Program-made: the position numbers and the translations under genes
Shown here: in pieces, positions 21,756 to 32,937 of the stretch
How positions within the stretch are numbered: position 1 is the stretch's first letter
Layout: each line of letters begins with the position of its first letter
NCBI GenBank assembly: GCA_027405735.1
Contig: JAPEHQ010000004.1
Span: 3,038,001 to 3,102,000, forward strand
Direction: 5' to 3'
DNA from: Mucor racemosus
Lineage: Eukaryota > Mucoromycota > Mucoromycetes > Mucorales > Mucoraceae
Length of the DNA stretch: 64,000 nt
The notes under the pieces: generated by a model
What the model was told of the DNA's origin: nothing
Databases searched by the model: none
The model's input: the letters and a program-made list of their open reading frames with translations, nothing else

Positions 21756-22053
21756 GCTTATCGAAAGGTAAACATATGAAATTATTCAAATGAAAAGTGC
21801 CATTTTATCATGAGCTTATAGAGGGGGTTTACATACTAGTTGGATGAGTTTATTAAATTTGAATGATAATATAGCTATAATGAGCATATGAATATTGCGT
21901 TAATATAATGGAATCATGCTTCTATGATTCAATGGCAGCATGATAATAGACGCATGGAATGTAGCATTGCCTGATTTGCATGTTAAGCATTATGATTTGA
22001 CGGATGTTCTAAATTGGTAATTCGGTAATTCCTAATTCTGATAGATCACAAGT
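21756..22053 (+). mobile_element. Diverged chromovirus-type LTR fragment
   Basis: Forward copy of the central part of the chromovirus LTR (compare 44830-45010), sharing ATGGAATCATGCTTC, then a GTAGCATTG-like block and AATTCCTAATTCTGATAGAT. A second fragment with the same extra 5' part (from TATCGAAAGGTAAA) lies at 43990-44293. Both represent an older LTR subfamily. Confidence 0.6.
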
Positions 22054-24240
22054 CTAGCCATGTATTGATCTAATATTTTCTTTATCATCTAGATGAAATA
22101 CTTGCTGTGTATGTATAAACGCAGCATGATGCATATACATTTCGCATTGCGACCTTGACTTTGCCCAACTGTTATTTGTTTCATAATGGAATCGAGTTGA
22201 TCCTCTTGTGAAACAATGATTAATTTCGTTTGCTTTTTATTATATATACTGCGAAGATTTGGAGTATATTATATAGATGGCTTTGAAATTAAAAAGACTC
22301 AATTCGATCTTTTTTGTTGCAATTGGTATTATGAAATTATCGTATCTATCATTCAAATATAATATGTAATCTTGAAAGAATTGTATTATATATATATATA
22401 TGAGATGTGCAATATAAATATCATCTTGAACCTATAAATAGGTAAGGCACTTCAGCTGGAATCCATGCTATATTATCTGTCAACTTTAATCACGACCTAA
22501 TTAAGTTTTAATGCATAACAAAATTTAAGACTACCTGGTTTATCGTAATCTAAAGCAATCGAAAAGTTATTCAATGGTAGTAAGTAAAGTAGCCTGCGTT
22601 CTTGTATTGTTACACTTGAATTTACTAAAATATTAGCTTGTATCAAAGTCAGGCTTTCTGTACAGATTCAGAAATGTCACCGCATGAGTACAGAATAGTA
22701 ACTTTACCAAACATTTCATTTGGAAGAATATCTTCGGTAAGGTCTTTTTTTAGGGTGCATACACCATATAGACTGGTTGTTTTTTTTTTTTTTTTTATAT
22801 CTTTTAGTGTACGCAATGTATGCATCTACATTTTACAAATCCGATTCCACAACGTCAGATGTGAACCATCTAATGCTCTATTTGCTTTACCGATGAAGCA
22901 CAAGTTAATTACTATTATGGATGCTTATAAAAAACATGAAAAATGACCATATCTGTTTAATGCAGATCTCGTCCGATTGCAAATACATTGAGAGTATGGC
23001 AAACTGGTATACTACTATATCAAGATAAAACGCCGCAGATAAGAGGCTGTATTATCTTGATGAGTGCCATGTTACACACGTATTAAAAATTAAAACAGTA
23101 ATCCGGATAGGGACAGCACGCAATATTGTTACAAATGGTCTTTCTAGATTTCGATAATATTCGCTGCTGCTTATCTGAAAACAATGAAAACAAGGTAGAG
23201 CATGGACCAAACGGATAGTGGCGGAGATGAGCGAGATTTAGAGTTCATTAACGGGCGTATGCCGTAATAAAAAGTACTACCCAACTTATTTATATAACTA
23301 TTTGCCTATCAAAACAAAAAGGCTAAAATTTTCTAGTGTATCTCTTCCTTTCCGGCTTGGTTAGACAAACTGATACAACGGAATTTTTTGTGGGGTTTGA
23401 CGTCTTTCTTACTGCATACTTTATTACTAAACAAATACTTGAAAAATTCTTGTTGAGGCATATAAGGTAATAAACATACACTCAAGAGGGATTTTATAAT
23501 TTTGTTGAGGCAAACAGCCTGTTCTATCATGTATATTAAGGATTGTTAGGTAATTCTATGAGTTTTCACTGCTTATCATGAAGTGTTAAAAAGCAATCCC
23601 CAGCAAGGGTCCCTCTTTCGGGATGCTAATCAAGATAGAATTCATGGCTTATGTAATGAACGCCATGCGGTTTGATTTGGATCATTAGAGTTGATTGTTT
23701 GATCTTATACGATAAATACTTTTATTACAGCATGTGTGAACAATATGCGTATATAGCATGTGTGAACTATATGCGTATATAAAGATATGTATGTGTGATT
23801 ACAAGCATCAATCTAAATAAATATAAACAAGCGCCTTGATGCAATCTTTTTTGGGCCCAAACACAGAAAAAAAAAAAGAAAAAAGACGGTTACCACCAAA
23901 TAGAATAATGTGTTCTAGATTATTGATAAGGTTAATAAATACATATAACAGTACTTTTTTAATCGATGAATCAACCTATATTCTTGCTGTGTAATTGTTA
24001 ATTTCTTTATTATACGACATACTCCTTTATTTTGATTATATTAAATTATGATTTAATTTGATTATCATCAAAGAGAAAGATAATCAATCGGTGAATGGGG
24101 TAAGCAATAGGGCCTAGTTTTTTTTTTGTGAATATTAAGGTTCTGTGAAACATAGCCACCATGTCCACCACCTCCCCGTTTTTCTGAGTCTGATGCTAAA
24201 TTACGCATTTTGGGGTCGAAGTGATACACTCTCAAATTTG
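22054..24240. other. Long intergenic region, no gene identified
   Basis: About 2.2 kb of AT-rich DNA. The only items I can point to are a TA repeat near 22386-22402, a T-run of about 18 at 22780-22797, and an inverse match of a 15-base word (22963-22977) to 5028-5042. A roughly 100-codon frame at 22638-22946 crosses the T-run and shows no family motif. Confidence 0.35.
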
Positions 24241-24241
24241 T

Positions 24242-24250
24242 TATATAAAG
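24242..24250 (+). promoter_or_regulatory. TATA box upstream of small acidic gene
   Basis: TATATAAAG about 93-100 bp before the ATG at 24343, followed by a purine tract and a T-rich leader. Motif-based. Confidence 0.5.
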
Positions 24251-24342
24251 AGGGAGGGGAGAGAACATTGTAAGGGGAAGAAAGAGACAATTCATTTCCC
24301 TTTTCTCTTTTTACTTTTTTTTACTCTATAATCTAAAAGAAA

Positions 24343-25005
24343 ATGTCTCAAAGTAATATTCAAACAATTCCACGTTGCCAATGGATTAATGAAAAACAGT
24401 TATCAGCTTCATGGAAACGTAAGGGGGATTTTTAATATGAAATTTATCTGATAAAAGGTTCTAAAAATTTTGTATTGTTTTTAGTTTCAAATTCCTCTGA
24501 TACAGTTCATGCCAACAACAACAATCTTCAAGATGAATTCAGGTCGAAAACCCCAAGCTGGAGATCACAAAATATTTCCAATAAGCAATTCGATAATATA
24601 CCCTCAATAAATACAAGCTCAAAGTTCTTTGTTGATAATGATGATACTGAAGAAGAAGAGCACGAAGAAGACGAGGAAGAGGAAGAAGAGGAAGATTGTT
24701 ATTCTACAACATGGTCATTTTCTTCTTTTGAAGAGGAAGAGGTAGAGGAAATTTCAAATAGAAATGAACAAGGATTGCAGTTTGTAAATAAAATGGATGA
24801 TCATAACAATCCAATTTACACAACTGCTACAGCCACTGTAAAAAAGCCAATTTCACTATTAACACAAATGCTGAATGGTAGTACACCACCGCCACCACCA
24901 GCAACAGCAATAGCAACACTTCAAACTGAAAAGAAACCTTTACTGAAACGATGTCAATCAAAATATCAAAGCCTTAGTTCATGGTTTGCTACTTCTACCA
25001 ATTGA
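24343..25005 (+). CDS. Small acidic low-complexity protein, unknown function
   Basis: Two exons, 24343-24418 and 24485-25005, joined by a 66-nt GT-AG intron, give 198 residues starting MSQSNIQTIPRCQWINEKQL. I do not recognise a family. Visible features are a Ser/Asn-rich N-terminal half, an uninterrupted acidic stretch of about 25 Glu/Asp near residues 80-105, a second acidic patch (FEEEEVEEIS), a short polyproline run and a basic C-terminus ending LKRCQSKYQSLSSWF. It is probably disordered and soluble; no signal peptide or membrane helix is seen. Support for being real comes from the TATA box at 24242, the phase-correct intron that adds a plausible start, and an AATAAA at 25062. A regulatory or scaffold role would be speculation. 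Confidence 0.65.
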
Positions 25006-25790
25006 AAAAGATGCTTCTTTTTCTTCATTATTTATTTCTTTAATGTATAATATACCCATTCAATAAAGCATTTTCGCATGATTCATAAATATATTAATGG
25101 TGGCCCCATTTATTTTTTTTTCTTTTGATGCCGCACAACATTTATACGCATTTCGCTAAAAATATTAACCGTTCCTGTTGGATAATAAGAATGTTTCCTT
25201 TTTGTTGGTGCCTGAAATATTATTTGAAGGGATATTCGGCTAGAAGGCGGTGAGACTTTGTACCACTACTGAGAAGAACAGATTGCCGTGATATGAAGCA
25301 CGTTCTGTATGTAATTATTTTATGAAACTCTTATATCCGAAGCAAGTTCTTTTGGTAATTCTTTCCACCTCTTTTCAAAGATTGATTGTTTGATGTATAG
25401 TAGAAACAAACTTCTCCTAATCATGTATGAAAATTACCCTATTCCTGCTAAGGAAACAATAAACGCTTATTTACATATACTAATAAATAATATCAAGTAG
25501 TACAAATATATTTTCTGGCTGATTTCTTCCATTTTAAACAATTGCAATGTGTGAATAAATTACTTCTTATCACGGAAAAAAGAAAAAAGAAAAAAGAAAA
25601 AATAGTTTATGTATTATATCAAGAATATTGTTTTGATTTCTATATACTGTCTATTACATATACTTTAACATAAAAGGAGAAAGAGGGAAAAAGGGAAACA
25701 AAGAGATTTTAGGGAGATGTTGATGGAATGTGTTTTGAGTTGTATTATATATTATATAATTATTATTATTATTATTATTACTGCTGTTGT

Positions 25791-25822
<32 letters not shown>

Positions 25823-25868
25823 TTACTACTTCTACTTGAAAGAAGCCTTTTCTCGTGCTCCTTTATCC
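25006..25868. other. Intergenic region between convergent genes, with triplet repeats
   Basis: Lies between the stops of the acidic-protein gene (+) and the CYSTM gene (-). It contains an AATAAA at 25062 and an ATT/ACT triplet array (25758-25845) likely to be in the 3' untranslated region of the CYSTM transcript. No other gene seen. Confidence 0.5.
25758..25845. repeat. Compound ATT/ACT trinucleotide microsatellite
   Basis: About eight TTA/ATT triplets, a short CTGCTGTTGTT interruption, then about eleven ACT triplets with one variant. It creates poly-Tyr and poly-Ser pseudo-frames on the two strands that are not genes. It lies just downstream of the CYSTM stop codon. Confidence 0.85.
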
Positions 25869-26253
25869 TTATGTGCACATGTCGAACAAACAACAACAGA
25901 GCATACCTGCCATACTATAAATTATCATGATAAAAATTAAGCTTTTTTGATTTATACAAATATAATAAAAATCCCTAAATATTTACCAAGCAGTACAACA
26001 ATCGCTATCATCCTTTCTTTGAGGTTGTTGTTGAACAATAATTGTTTGTGGGGGAGGCCTAATATTAAAAAGAAATTTAGTAATTAAAAATATATTGAAA
26101 CATGGTAATAAAAACTTACTGGGGCTGGTAATAACCACCTTGTTGAGGTGGATAATATTGTTGTTGTTGTTGTCCACCGGGAGGAGCGTAGTATTGTTGC
26201 TGTTGAGGAGGACTAGCGTAGTATTGCTGATTTTGTTGAGGCGAGTAAGACAT
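25869..26253 (-). CDS. CYSTM (cysteine-rich transmembrane module) protein
   Basis: Small tail-anchored protein of 83 residues, from three exons on the minus strand: 26120-26253, 25987-26058 and 25869-25914 (introns of 61 and 72 nt, GT-AG, phases consistent). It starts MSYSPQQNQQYYASPPQQQQ; the first 60 residues are Gln/Pro/Tyr/Gly-rich and disordered. The last exon supplies the diagnostic module, SDCCTACMAGMLCCCLFDMC, matching the conserved C-terminal cysteine-rich membrane segment of CYSTM proteins, which are stress-related and sit at membranes in plants and fungi. The module is invisible without splicing, since reading through the second intron gives a false stop after Thr-Ala-Trp. Function here is inferred from the family. 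Confidence 0.82.
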
Positions 26254-26879
26254 TTTTTAAAGAATATTCAAGAAAGAAAGAAAAGAATTTTTGATTGATT
26301 TCTACTCTTTGTTTTAAGAAGTTCTTAATTTTTTTTTCGCGGGGCGTATATCTATATTTAATTGTTGAATATATTTGGCAACGCACAATATTTTACCCTA
26401 AAAGGAGACAATTGAGATGGTCTGCGATTTAAAATGGAGTGGCTTTATTGCTTTTGAAGACGCCATTCATAAAGAAAAAGTATATTCTCCAGAGACTTTT
26501 CATTAATTTACTCTAGTCTTTTTTTCACTTGATGCGTATTCGAAATAGACTTTATCAGTGCAACCTGTCAGCTGATTGGTATGGTTATGAGTTGAGTTCA
26601 GATGAGATTGAGCTTAATATGGCAACACACTAAATAATTGATTGACTTTGAGTCCACGTTTTTGAAATGGAGTCGATGGTGATGAAGCGTGTCATTTATA
26701 GCATCACCAATAAAATAATTACTATTTCTATTGTTAAGAGAAGTATGGCTCTGCCAGATTTCTAGAAATTATACTTGAAAAAAGTGGACACATAATTAAT
26801 AATCTATGAATTCTGATAGTATAATACTAATCTATATTCACTTTTTTAGAAGTGCATACAACAAATAGATTAAAAATGT
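26254..26879. other. Promoter-side intergenic region of CYSTM gene
   Basis: AT-rich; no gene recognised. Confidence 0.35.
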
Positions 26880-27745
26880 ATATATGCATTTTTTTTTTTG
26901 TAAAGAAATAACAATTTTTCATCGAGAAAATGCAAACATTAATATTACGGCAATTTCAAATGTAATAAACGGAGTTTGAATTTGAAATCATCACAAATCT
27001 GATACAAAATTGATCAGGAAATTTGATTTTTTAAATATGCAACAATATGCATAGCAAGTTGGATTAGTAAAGTAAATGTTTTAGGTATAACTTTAAACTT
27101 CGCATCGATTGGTATAAATTTTAGAAGTTTTTTCTTATAAAATGAACCATAAAATCAATGTGAAAATTTAAAGGTTTTTTGGATTTTTCTCCAGATTTTC
27201 AAACAAATCTTACAGATATGGGTTTTTTGAATGATGGTCCGTAAGATTATCTACAGATCGAGATATCGTATGCATCTGTAACTGCATTTTTCGTGAAGGA
27301 ATTCAAAATTTTGCGTAATTTTTTTGGGTTCCGAAGAAAAAAGACCTATGAATGCTCATGGAAAATTTGAGGGTGAAACCAGCACCAGAATTTTACACCT
27401 TTTTTTGATTTTCTCCATCAAAAATTAAGATATTCCAGAAAACTAAATTGCTATAGATTTATATGAATTAGCACAATAATAAGAGCACATAGGACATAGT
27501 ATTATATGTACTTAATATTTAGGAATTTACTATATAAAATGGAAAAAGAAAAAAAAACTGCCTTAATTCCTTTGCTGCTCAAACATGTTATAGGCCACTG
27601 TAAAACAAGCATATTTCACAAAAAATTAATCCTCTATCTTGATTTTTGATTGAGATATATTCGAATAAAGTTATTACTTTTAAGCAGTGGAAAACGATAC
27701 TCAGACATCTAAAGAGTTAATTTTAAGTTATAGAACCTGGTAAAC
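26880..27745 (+). repeat. Divergent relative of repeat family A
   Basis: Shows the same order of landmarks as family A with low identity: TTTTTCATCGAGA near 26919, an AGATCGAGATAT block near 27256, CTGCATTTTTCGTG near 27282, and TGTTATAGGCCACTGTAAAAC near 27587 (compare the TATGTTATAGAGCGCTTTAAAAC block at 4262). This is a weak, landmark-based assignment that suggests an old family with several subfamilies. Confidence 0.4.
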
Positions 27746-28724
27746 GAAATTTACAAATACTACATTTAGCTATAGTATTTCAGGTATGTTCTCATATTTT
27801 TTTTTTTTTTTTTTTTTTTTTTGCAGGGAAACTGCGATAAGGAAACAACGCTCTTAAATCTTAAAATACTGTAAAATACTGTAAAATCAAATTAGGAAAT
27901 TTAGCATTTGTCCTTTGGATATAGACATCTTCAACTACAAAAATCAAATCAAAATGCAAGCTGATATCTAGATTAGAATAGCTCGATTTGCTTGTTCATA
28001 AAGCACGCCAAGTAACAAATAAAGCTTACTCAAAACCTCTTTTTTTTGTATTTTGGTAAATCCAACGAAATAAAATGGCCTCAAATTGCTTGGCATCACT
28101 GGAGGTGTTGAAAAGAACAAGATTTCATGTTGTCGTTTTCTACTACAATATCGTAGCGTATATCTTTTGCATTGGGCGATCCAATGTATCTGATGCCTCC
28201 TTCTTTTGTATGTTTCTTATTTTGTTGATATCTTTGGCTCTCATTTCCGTTTACTTTCAATCTTCAGCCCCATTTTATCGATATTCAAAAGATTTCTATC
28301 CATGTTTTGGATATAATCTGGTTCAATGTTATTTACCAGAGTGTAAGCAAGTCTGCCTCTTTTTCTTTAGAGTAAGCATTTATAAATTGCTCTTGATATT
28401 TATACCGAAAATCCAGCTCATAAATGCATAAAAGACTTTATAATCGCGCTGTAATGAGTAGCTATAATCTAAATACAATGTATAAAAGTTTGCCCTGTAA
28501 AAAGATACACGGTGCCACTACAGAAATTAATTATTCAATATAAATTTGATTGTAACGGAGATCTGATTCATTTAATTCAACTGGCCATATTCATCCCAGC
28601 AATTAATTAAAATAGTAACTTTGAGTACCCTCTCTCTGTTACTTGATGAGTACGAAATTTTCTTTCTCTTTTCCTTCTTTCTTTCTCTCTCTCTCTCTCT
28701 CTTTATCAACAAGATAAAAAAAAA
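27746..28724. other. Upstream region of the GT49 gene
   Basis: Contains a T-run of about 24 at 27799-27822 and a CT microsatellite at about 28681-28702 just before the ATG (probably 5' leader). A 118-codon ATG frame at 28075-28431 has one hydrophobic stretch but no recognisable domain, so I do not call it a gene. Confidence 0.4.
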
Positions 28725-30521
28725 ATGTCGGATTTACCTACTGTCAGACCAAAGCATTCAAGGTCTACTTCAATCACAACATCGAAGAAAACAACTTCAC
28801 ATCAAAGAAAACCTTCTTTAAATGTTCAACAGCAACAACAACAACAACAACAACAGCAAATACTTCAACCACCAAAACCCGAGATAAAACGTCATAGCAG
28901 TAGCAAGGCATCCTTAAATACAGTACCTTCAACCACTTCAAGCTTACCTAGATTTTTAAATTCAATTATTTTAAGAGTACATACATTTTTAAATCCTTCA
29001 GGTCCTCTTTTACCACATTCTAAGCATGGAACTGCTTTTGGCGGCACCGCTAAGCCTTCATTATTGTCCAAAGTCGTTCAATCTCGATTCATTCGTTTTG
29101 TAGCGTTATTTTATGTTATTTTCTCGGTCTTTTTATCTTTAAATCATACTTGGAAATATTTTACATCATCACCCAACAACATCGACAACTCTAATAATAG
29201 ATTTAAACAAGCTGACACTGCTTTAGATGAGCAATTTAATGATGATTGGGTACCTCAAAGAACTTACGACCAAGGTAAAAAAAAAAAATGGGAAAAAATA
29301 TACATGACAAAAATTTAATGACTGAGTGATTACAATAGATGCTACCTATTCTCTTATGAATCAAATGACACACGGTTTAAAAATGAGTAAATTATTCAGC
29401 AAGAGTTATTACGATGCTGCTAAAAATATTCAACCCTTCTGGCAAAAGGCAAGCAATATACCTGAAAAGGACGAAGTTTCCATTGTTACCACAGCAACTG
29501 CAGATACATGGGAAGATTTGAAGAGATTAACCATCTATTGGGAAGGTAAATTGTTACTCTTGTAGAAAGAAAAAAAAATTGGTTGTCTAATGTAAAGGAA
29601 TGTAGGACCAATTTCCGCCATCATTCACATTGAACAAGACGATGAATCATCAGTTGAAAGAATCAAGCAAGAATATGAAAACACCCCCGAGTTGTATAGA
29701 AATGTAGATTTACATCTTGCTCAAATTCCTGGTGATAAATTAAGTGTATTATTTCCTCGTAACGCTGAGCGTAACTTGGCTAGACTTTTAGCACAAACCG
29801 ATTACATTATGGATTTACCTCATGGTGTTATCCCAGCTACTGATTTACGCCGTACTCTTGAATCCAACAAAGAACGTATCGATAGTCTTTTATTAGCAGG
29901 CGATGTACTAGCTTTGCCTACTTTTAATTTCAAAAATAGACAGGCTACTCGTGATGATGTTCCTTACGATAAATCTCAACTTATTCTTAAATTAAGCGAA
30001 GATAAAATGGTACTTGATGATAAACATTGGAAGGAAAATGAAGGTCCTACAGATTTAGAAAGATGGATGGACGCTGAATTTTTGTACGCTGTTGAAAAAT
30101 ATGAGTTCCATTATGAACCTGTTATTATTGAATCTAAAACAATTCAACCTTGGTGCTCTGAGAGATTTTTGGATAGTAGAGCTGCTTGTATCTTCTCGAG
30201 TTACTTGCAAGGTAATGAAATTTGGGTTTTGCCAGATGATTTCATGGTACAAATGCCATTAGAAGAGGAATCTGAGGTTACTGATTTTGATGTAAGTTTT
30301 ATAATGTAGCATGAGCACAGCCGACTAATTCTGCTTTTTTTTCATAGAATGTTGTTGAGAATCGAATTTATGCAAAGTTTTATTGGGAACAGTGTGTTCA
30401 CCATGCTAGACAATTGGATGCATTGGGCCTTTGGAAATCACCTAGATCTCAACATATTCGTAGCCAATGTTCTCGTGTCATTCAAAATTGGGGTAAAGGT
30501 TTGATTGGTAAACCAGAATAA
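28725..30521 (+). CDS. GT49-family glycosyltransferase (LARGE/B4GAT1-like domain)
   Basis: Type II Golgi membrane protein of 538 residues. Exons are 28725-29274, 29339-29545, 29606-30291 and 30348-30521 (introns 64, 60 and 56 nt; phases agree). The N-terminus is cytosolic and basic, with a polyglutamine run near residues 35-45. A membrane anchor (FVALFYVIFSVFLSL) follows near residue 125, then a luminal catalytic region. Family cues include SAIIHIEQDD, FPRNAERNLARLLAQTDYI, WCSERFLDSRA and GNEIWVLPDDFMVQMP, corresponding to conserved GT49 blocks. Where GT49 enzymes usually carry an acidic Asp-x-Asp motif this protein reads MDLPHGVIPATDL, so metal binding may be altered or lost. Known relatives add glucuronic acid; fungal walls of this lineage contain glucuronate polymers, so a wall role is possible but inferred. 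Confidence 0.78.
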
Positions 30522-30876
30522 AATAACCAAAAAATTAATCCTATGCAACTATAAGCATTAAAAATAAAATTAAAAAAAAAAAGAACAATTATATACTAAT
30601 AAACCAACTAATTTTACTATATATAAATGAACTATAATGCTCATTATTAATTAATTAATTAATTGTGCGGTTCAAAACTTACAGCTCCTGTATGCAAATT
30701 AAAGAGGTGGCGCCTTGTCGTCTTATTCGTGTTATTGAGCCAAATTTGCTTAATTATGATGTTGGAATCATCCAAATCATTAATTACTATGCCAATTTGG
30801 CAACGCTCTAAAACAGCCCAAAAGCGGGGGTTCAATGTTTATTTTCGTTCGGTCGGCTGGGATGCGAAAATTTGAC
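30522..30876. other. 3' flank of GT49 gene
   Basis: Contains an ATTA tetranucleotide run at about 30645-30665 and AT-rich DNA, ending at the SINE target duplication. No gene. Confidence 0.4.
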
Positions 30877-31313
30877 AATTTGACAAGTTGCCCTTGGTGG
30901 TTGGGCCGAATGGTTAAGAAGTGTACTTCCCAAGCGCACGACTCGAGTTCGAATCCTGGTGGACGCAAGTTTGTTTGATAATATTATGTAGTACTGTATC
31001 TCCTGTTTAGTGTCATGTCACCAACCCACAACTTTTTCGTATGACGTTCTCCGCATGCTCGTTTTGGCTCTTGGTGCAGCATTTTAATTAGTCGATTTCT
31101 TTCCCATCTTTCATAGTATAATCATTATAGCGACCTTGTTTACAGTAGGCCCACTTGTGGAGACCTCTCAACCTCTTCCCATATGGCTTACGTTGTGCTA
31201 CATGAAACGTTATTGTAGGAGTTTCATGTATATTAAGTCTTCACATTAAATAATAATAAATAAAGTATATCCACTACGTTCTACCCTAAAAAAAAAAAAA
31301 AATTTGACAAGTT
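30877..31313 (+). mobile_element. tRNA-derived SINE with 13-bp target duplication
   Basis: A non-autonomous retroposon of about 411 bp (30890-31300). The head contains a Pol III A box, TGGGCCGAATGG (30902-30913), and B box, AGTTCGAATCC (30946-30956), in tRNA-like spacing. The body is unique sequence and the tail is a run of about 15 A (31288-31302). It is flanked by AATTTGACAAGTT at 30877-30889 and again at 31301-31313, the hallmark of target-primed insertion. The head does not fold into a proper tRNA (acceptor and T stems fail), so it is not a functional tRNA gene. A LINE partner is not present in this window. Confidence 0.85.
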
Positions 31314-32937
31314 TTGAAAGTTTTAGGATTTTTTTGTTAAATTTCTTATAATTACCATTACTAGCGTAATAATTAAAGATAATGCAATTTTTCATATTAC
31401 ATACGATAAAATTTTTTGTTCTGTAACTTTTCACTAAATATTTTGCATAATCATCAAAAATTAAAAAAGTTATTTTTTGCGAAAAAGTTGAAAAAGTTGG
31501 CACAAAACATCAAATTAAAAGCTTTTAAATTACGAAACAAGCTAATACGGTCATATTTTGTCTATATTCATCTTATTAAAAAGTGCCATTTTTTGGGTTA
31601 AAAATCGATATTTATCAAAATCGATAATTTTCATGAGTGATACCTCATGAAAAATCAACGGAAAAAAAAATTCTTGAAAAAACTATCAAATCGCATCAAA
31701 ACATATCTATTGATGATGGGCAATCGTTTGGTATGATTTAGAACATCAGAAGTTGTTTATAGCCAACAAAAACGACGCTCTTTAAACAATGATTTTCAGT
31801 GTAACTGCAGCATTTTGTCGTACATTCATCTAATTGAGGGCGGTTTTAATAGGTTTCCATGTTGTAACCGATGCATCTGAATTCGAGGAATCCAAAATGC
31901 CAAATTTATCTGGTCAAAACTAGTAAAATTTAATAAAAAATATAGGTTAATCTCAATTAATTTAAGTGTGCAATTTTGCGATTTTTTGAGACAAGCTTGC
32001 CTATACAAACCAAAAACCGATAAAAATGACATTTTCAGCTTTTGCAACAGTTGTGAATAGTTTGTAGCAATTCTCACTGATCTCAGAACTATATTCTGTT
32101 GAGAATAGCTAGGATTAATGTTCATAATTTGAGTCGTGTATTCCCTGCCATTATTTGTTGCATCAATTGAAATTGAAGTTCAGTTATGCAAAACGCGATA
32201 CTTTAATGAAATATTTTAACTTTTTTGAAGATGACAACAGATATGAATATATCTTGAATGCATATCTCAGTGTTTTTGAGGTATCTGCTTTTTTTTTTTC
32301 TTTGAAGAAAGACAGACAAATAAACGGATATAACTATACCCTGATGAATAATTCCAATTACAAACGGTAAAAAGTATGTATCACAAAACAAAAAATGGTA
32401 CTGCATACCTAGCATGTTTCTGAGTGATATGAAACATATTTAAGTGCAAATTTTATATGTTTTGTATGCAAATCAATTCTTAATCTGGTCAAATTCTTTT
32501 GGTGAATAGGGTTTGATTGAACCTCCGCAATTTTTTGATTACCATCTGTTTGTAATGTCATTGTAAACTAAATCAATATATAATATATAATAACAGAAGA
32601 AAAGCGGCTTGCATATGATCTGTACTCACATTTGTCGCGTTCATTGAAACCTAATATACATCGATTACACCTCCACCCCCATGTACCTGACTTTTTTGAT
32701 CGGCCTATAATTAAGTGCAACATGTATAGATGAATATTATTGGAACAAACAATAACAACGACAACAACAAAACGACTGACGACCAATGCTTAACATGAAT
32801 TAAGAAAAAAAAAAAAGCACCGAACGGTATCCCGATGTATCTTTTTTGTATTAAAATATTTTCACTTTCCCCGCTATTTCTATAATCCCTTCCTTTTCTC
32901 TCTCCCTTTCCCTTTGCTTATTTTCTATTTCAATAAA
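31314..32937. other. Intergenic region upstream of velvet gene 1
   Basis: AT-rich, with several frames of 60-100 codons that lack any motif. A pyrimidine-rich leader (about 32885-32930) immediately precedes the velvet ATG. No repeat of families A-C recognised. Confidence 0.35.

Noticed and set aside
22638..22946. 102-codon frame 5' of 23 kb
   Set aside because: It runs through a long T-run and shows no recognisable domain, even if a GT-AG intron is assumed.
25654..25940. Poly-Ser and poly-Tyr proteins on opposite strands
   Set aside because: Both are translations of the ATT/ACT triplet array.
28075..28431. 118-codon ATG frame with one hydrophobic stretch
   Set aside because: No family motif, no supporting promoter or splice evidence; lies in unremarkable AT-rich DNA.
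30893..30967. Functional tRNA gene
   Set aside because: A and B boxes are present but acceptor and T stems do not pair; the poly(A) tail and flanking duplication show it is the head of a SINE.
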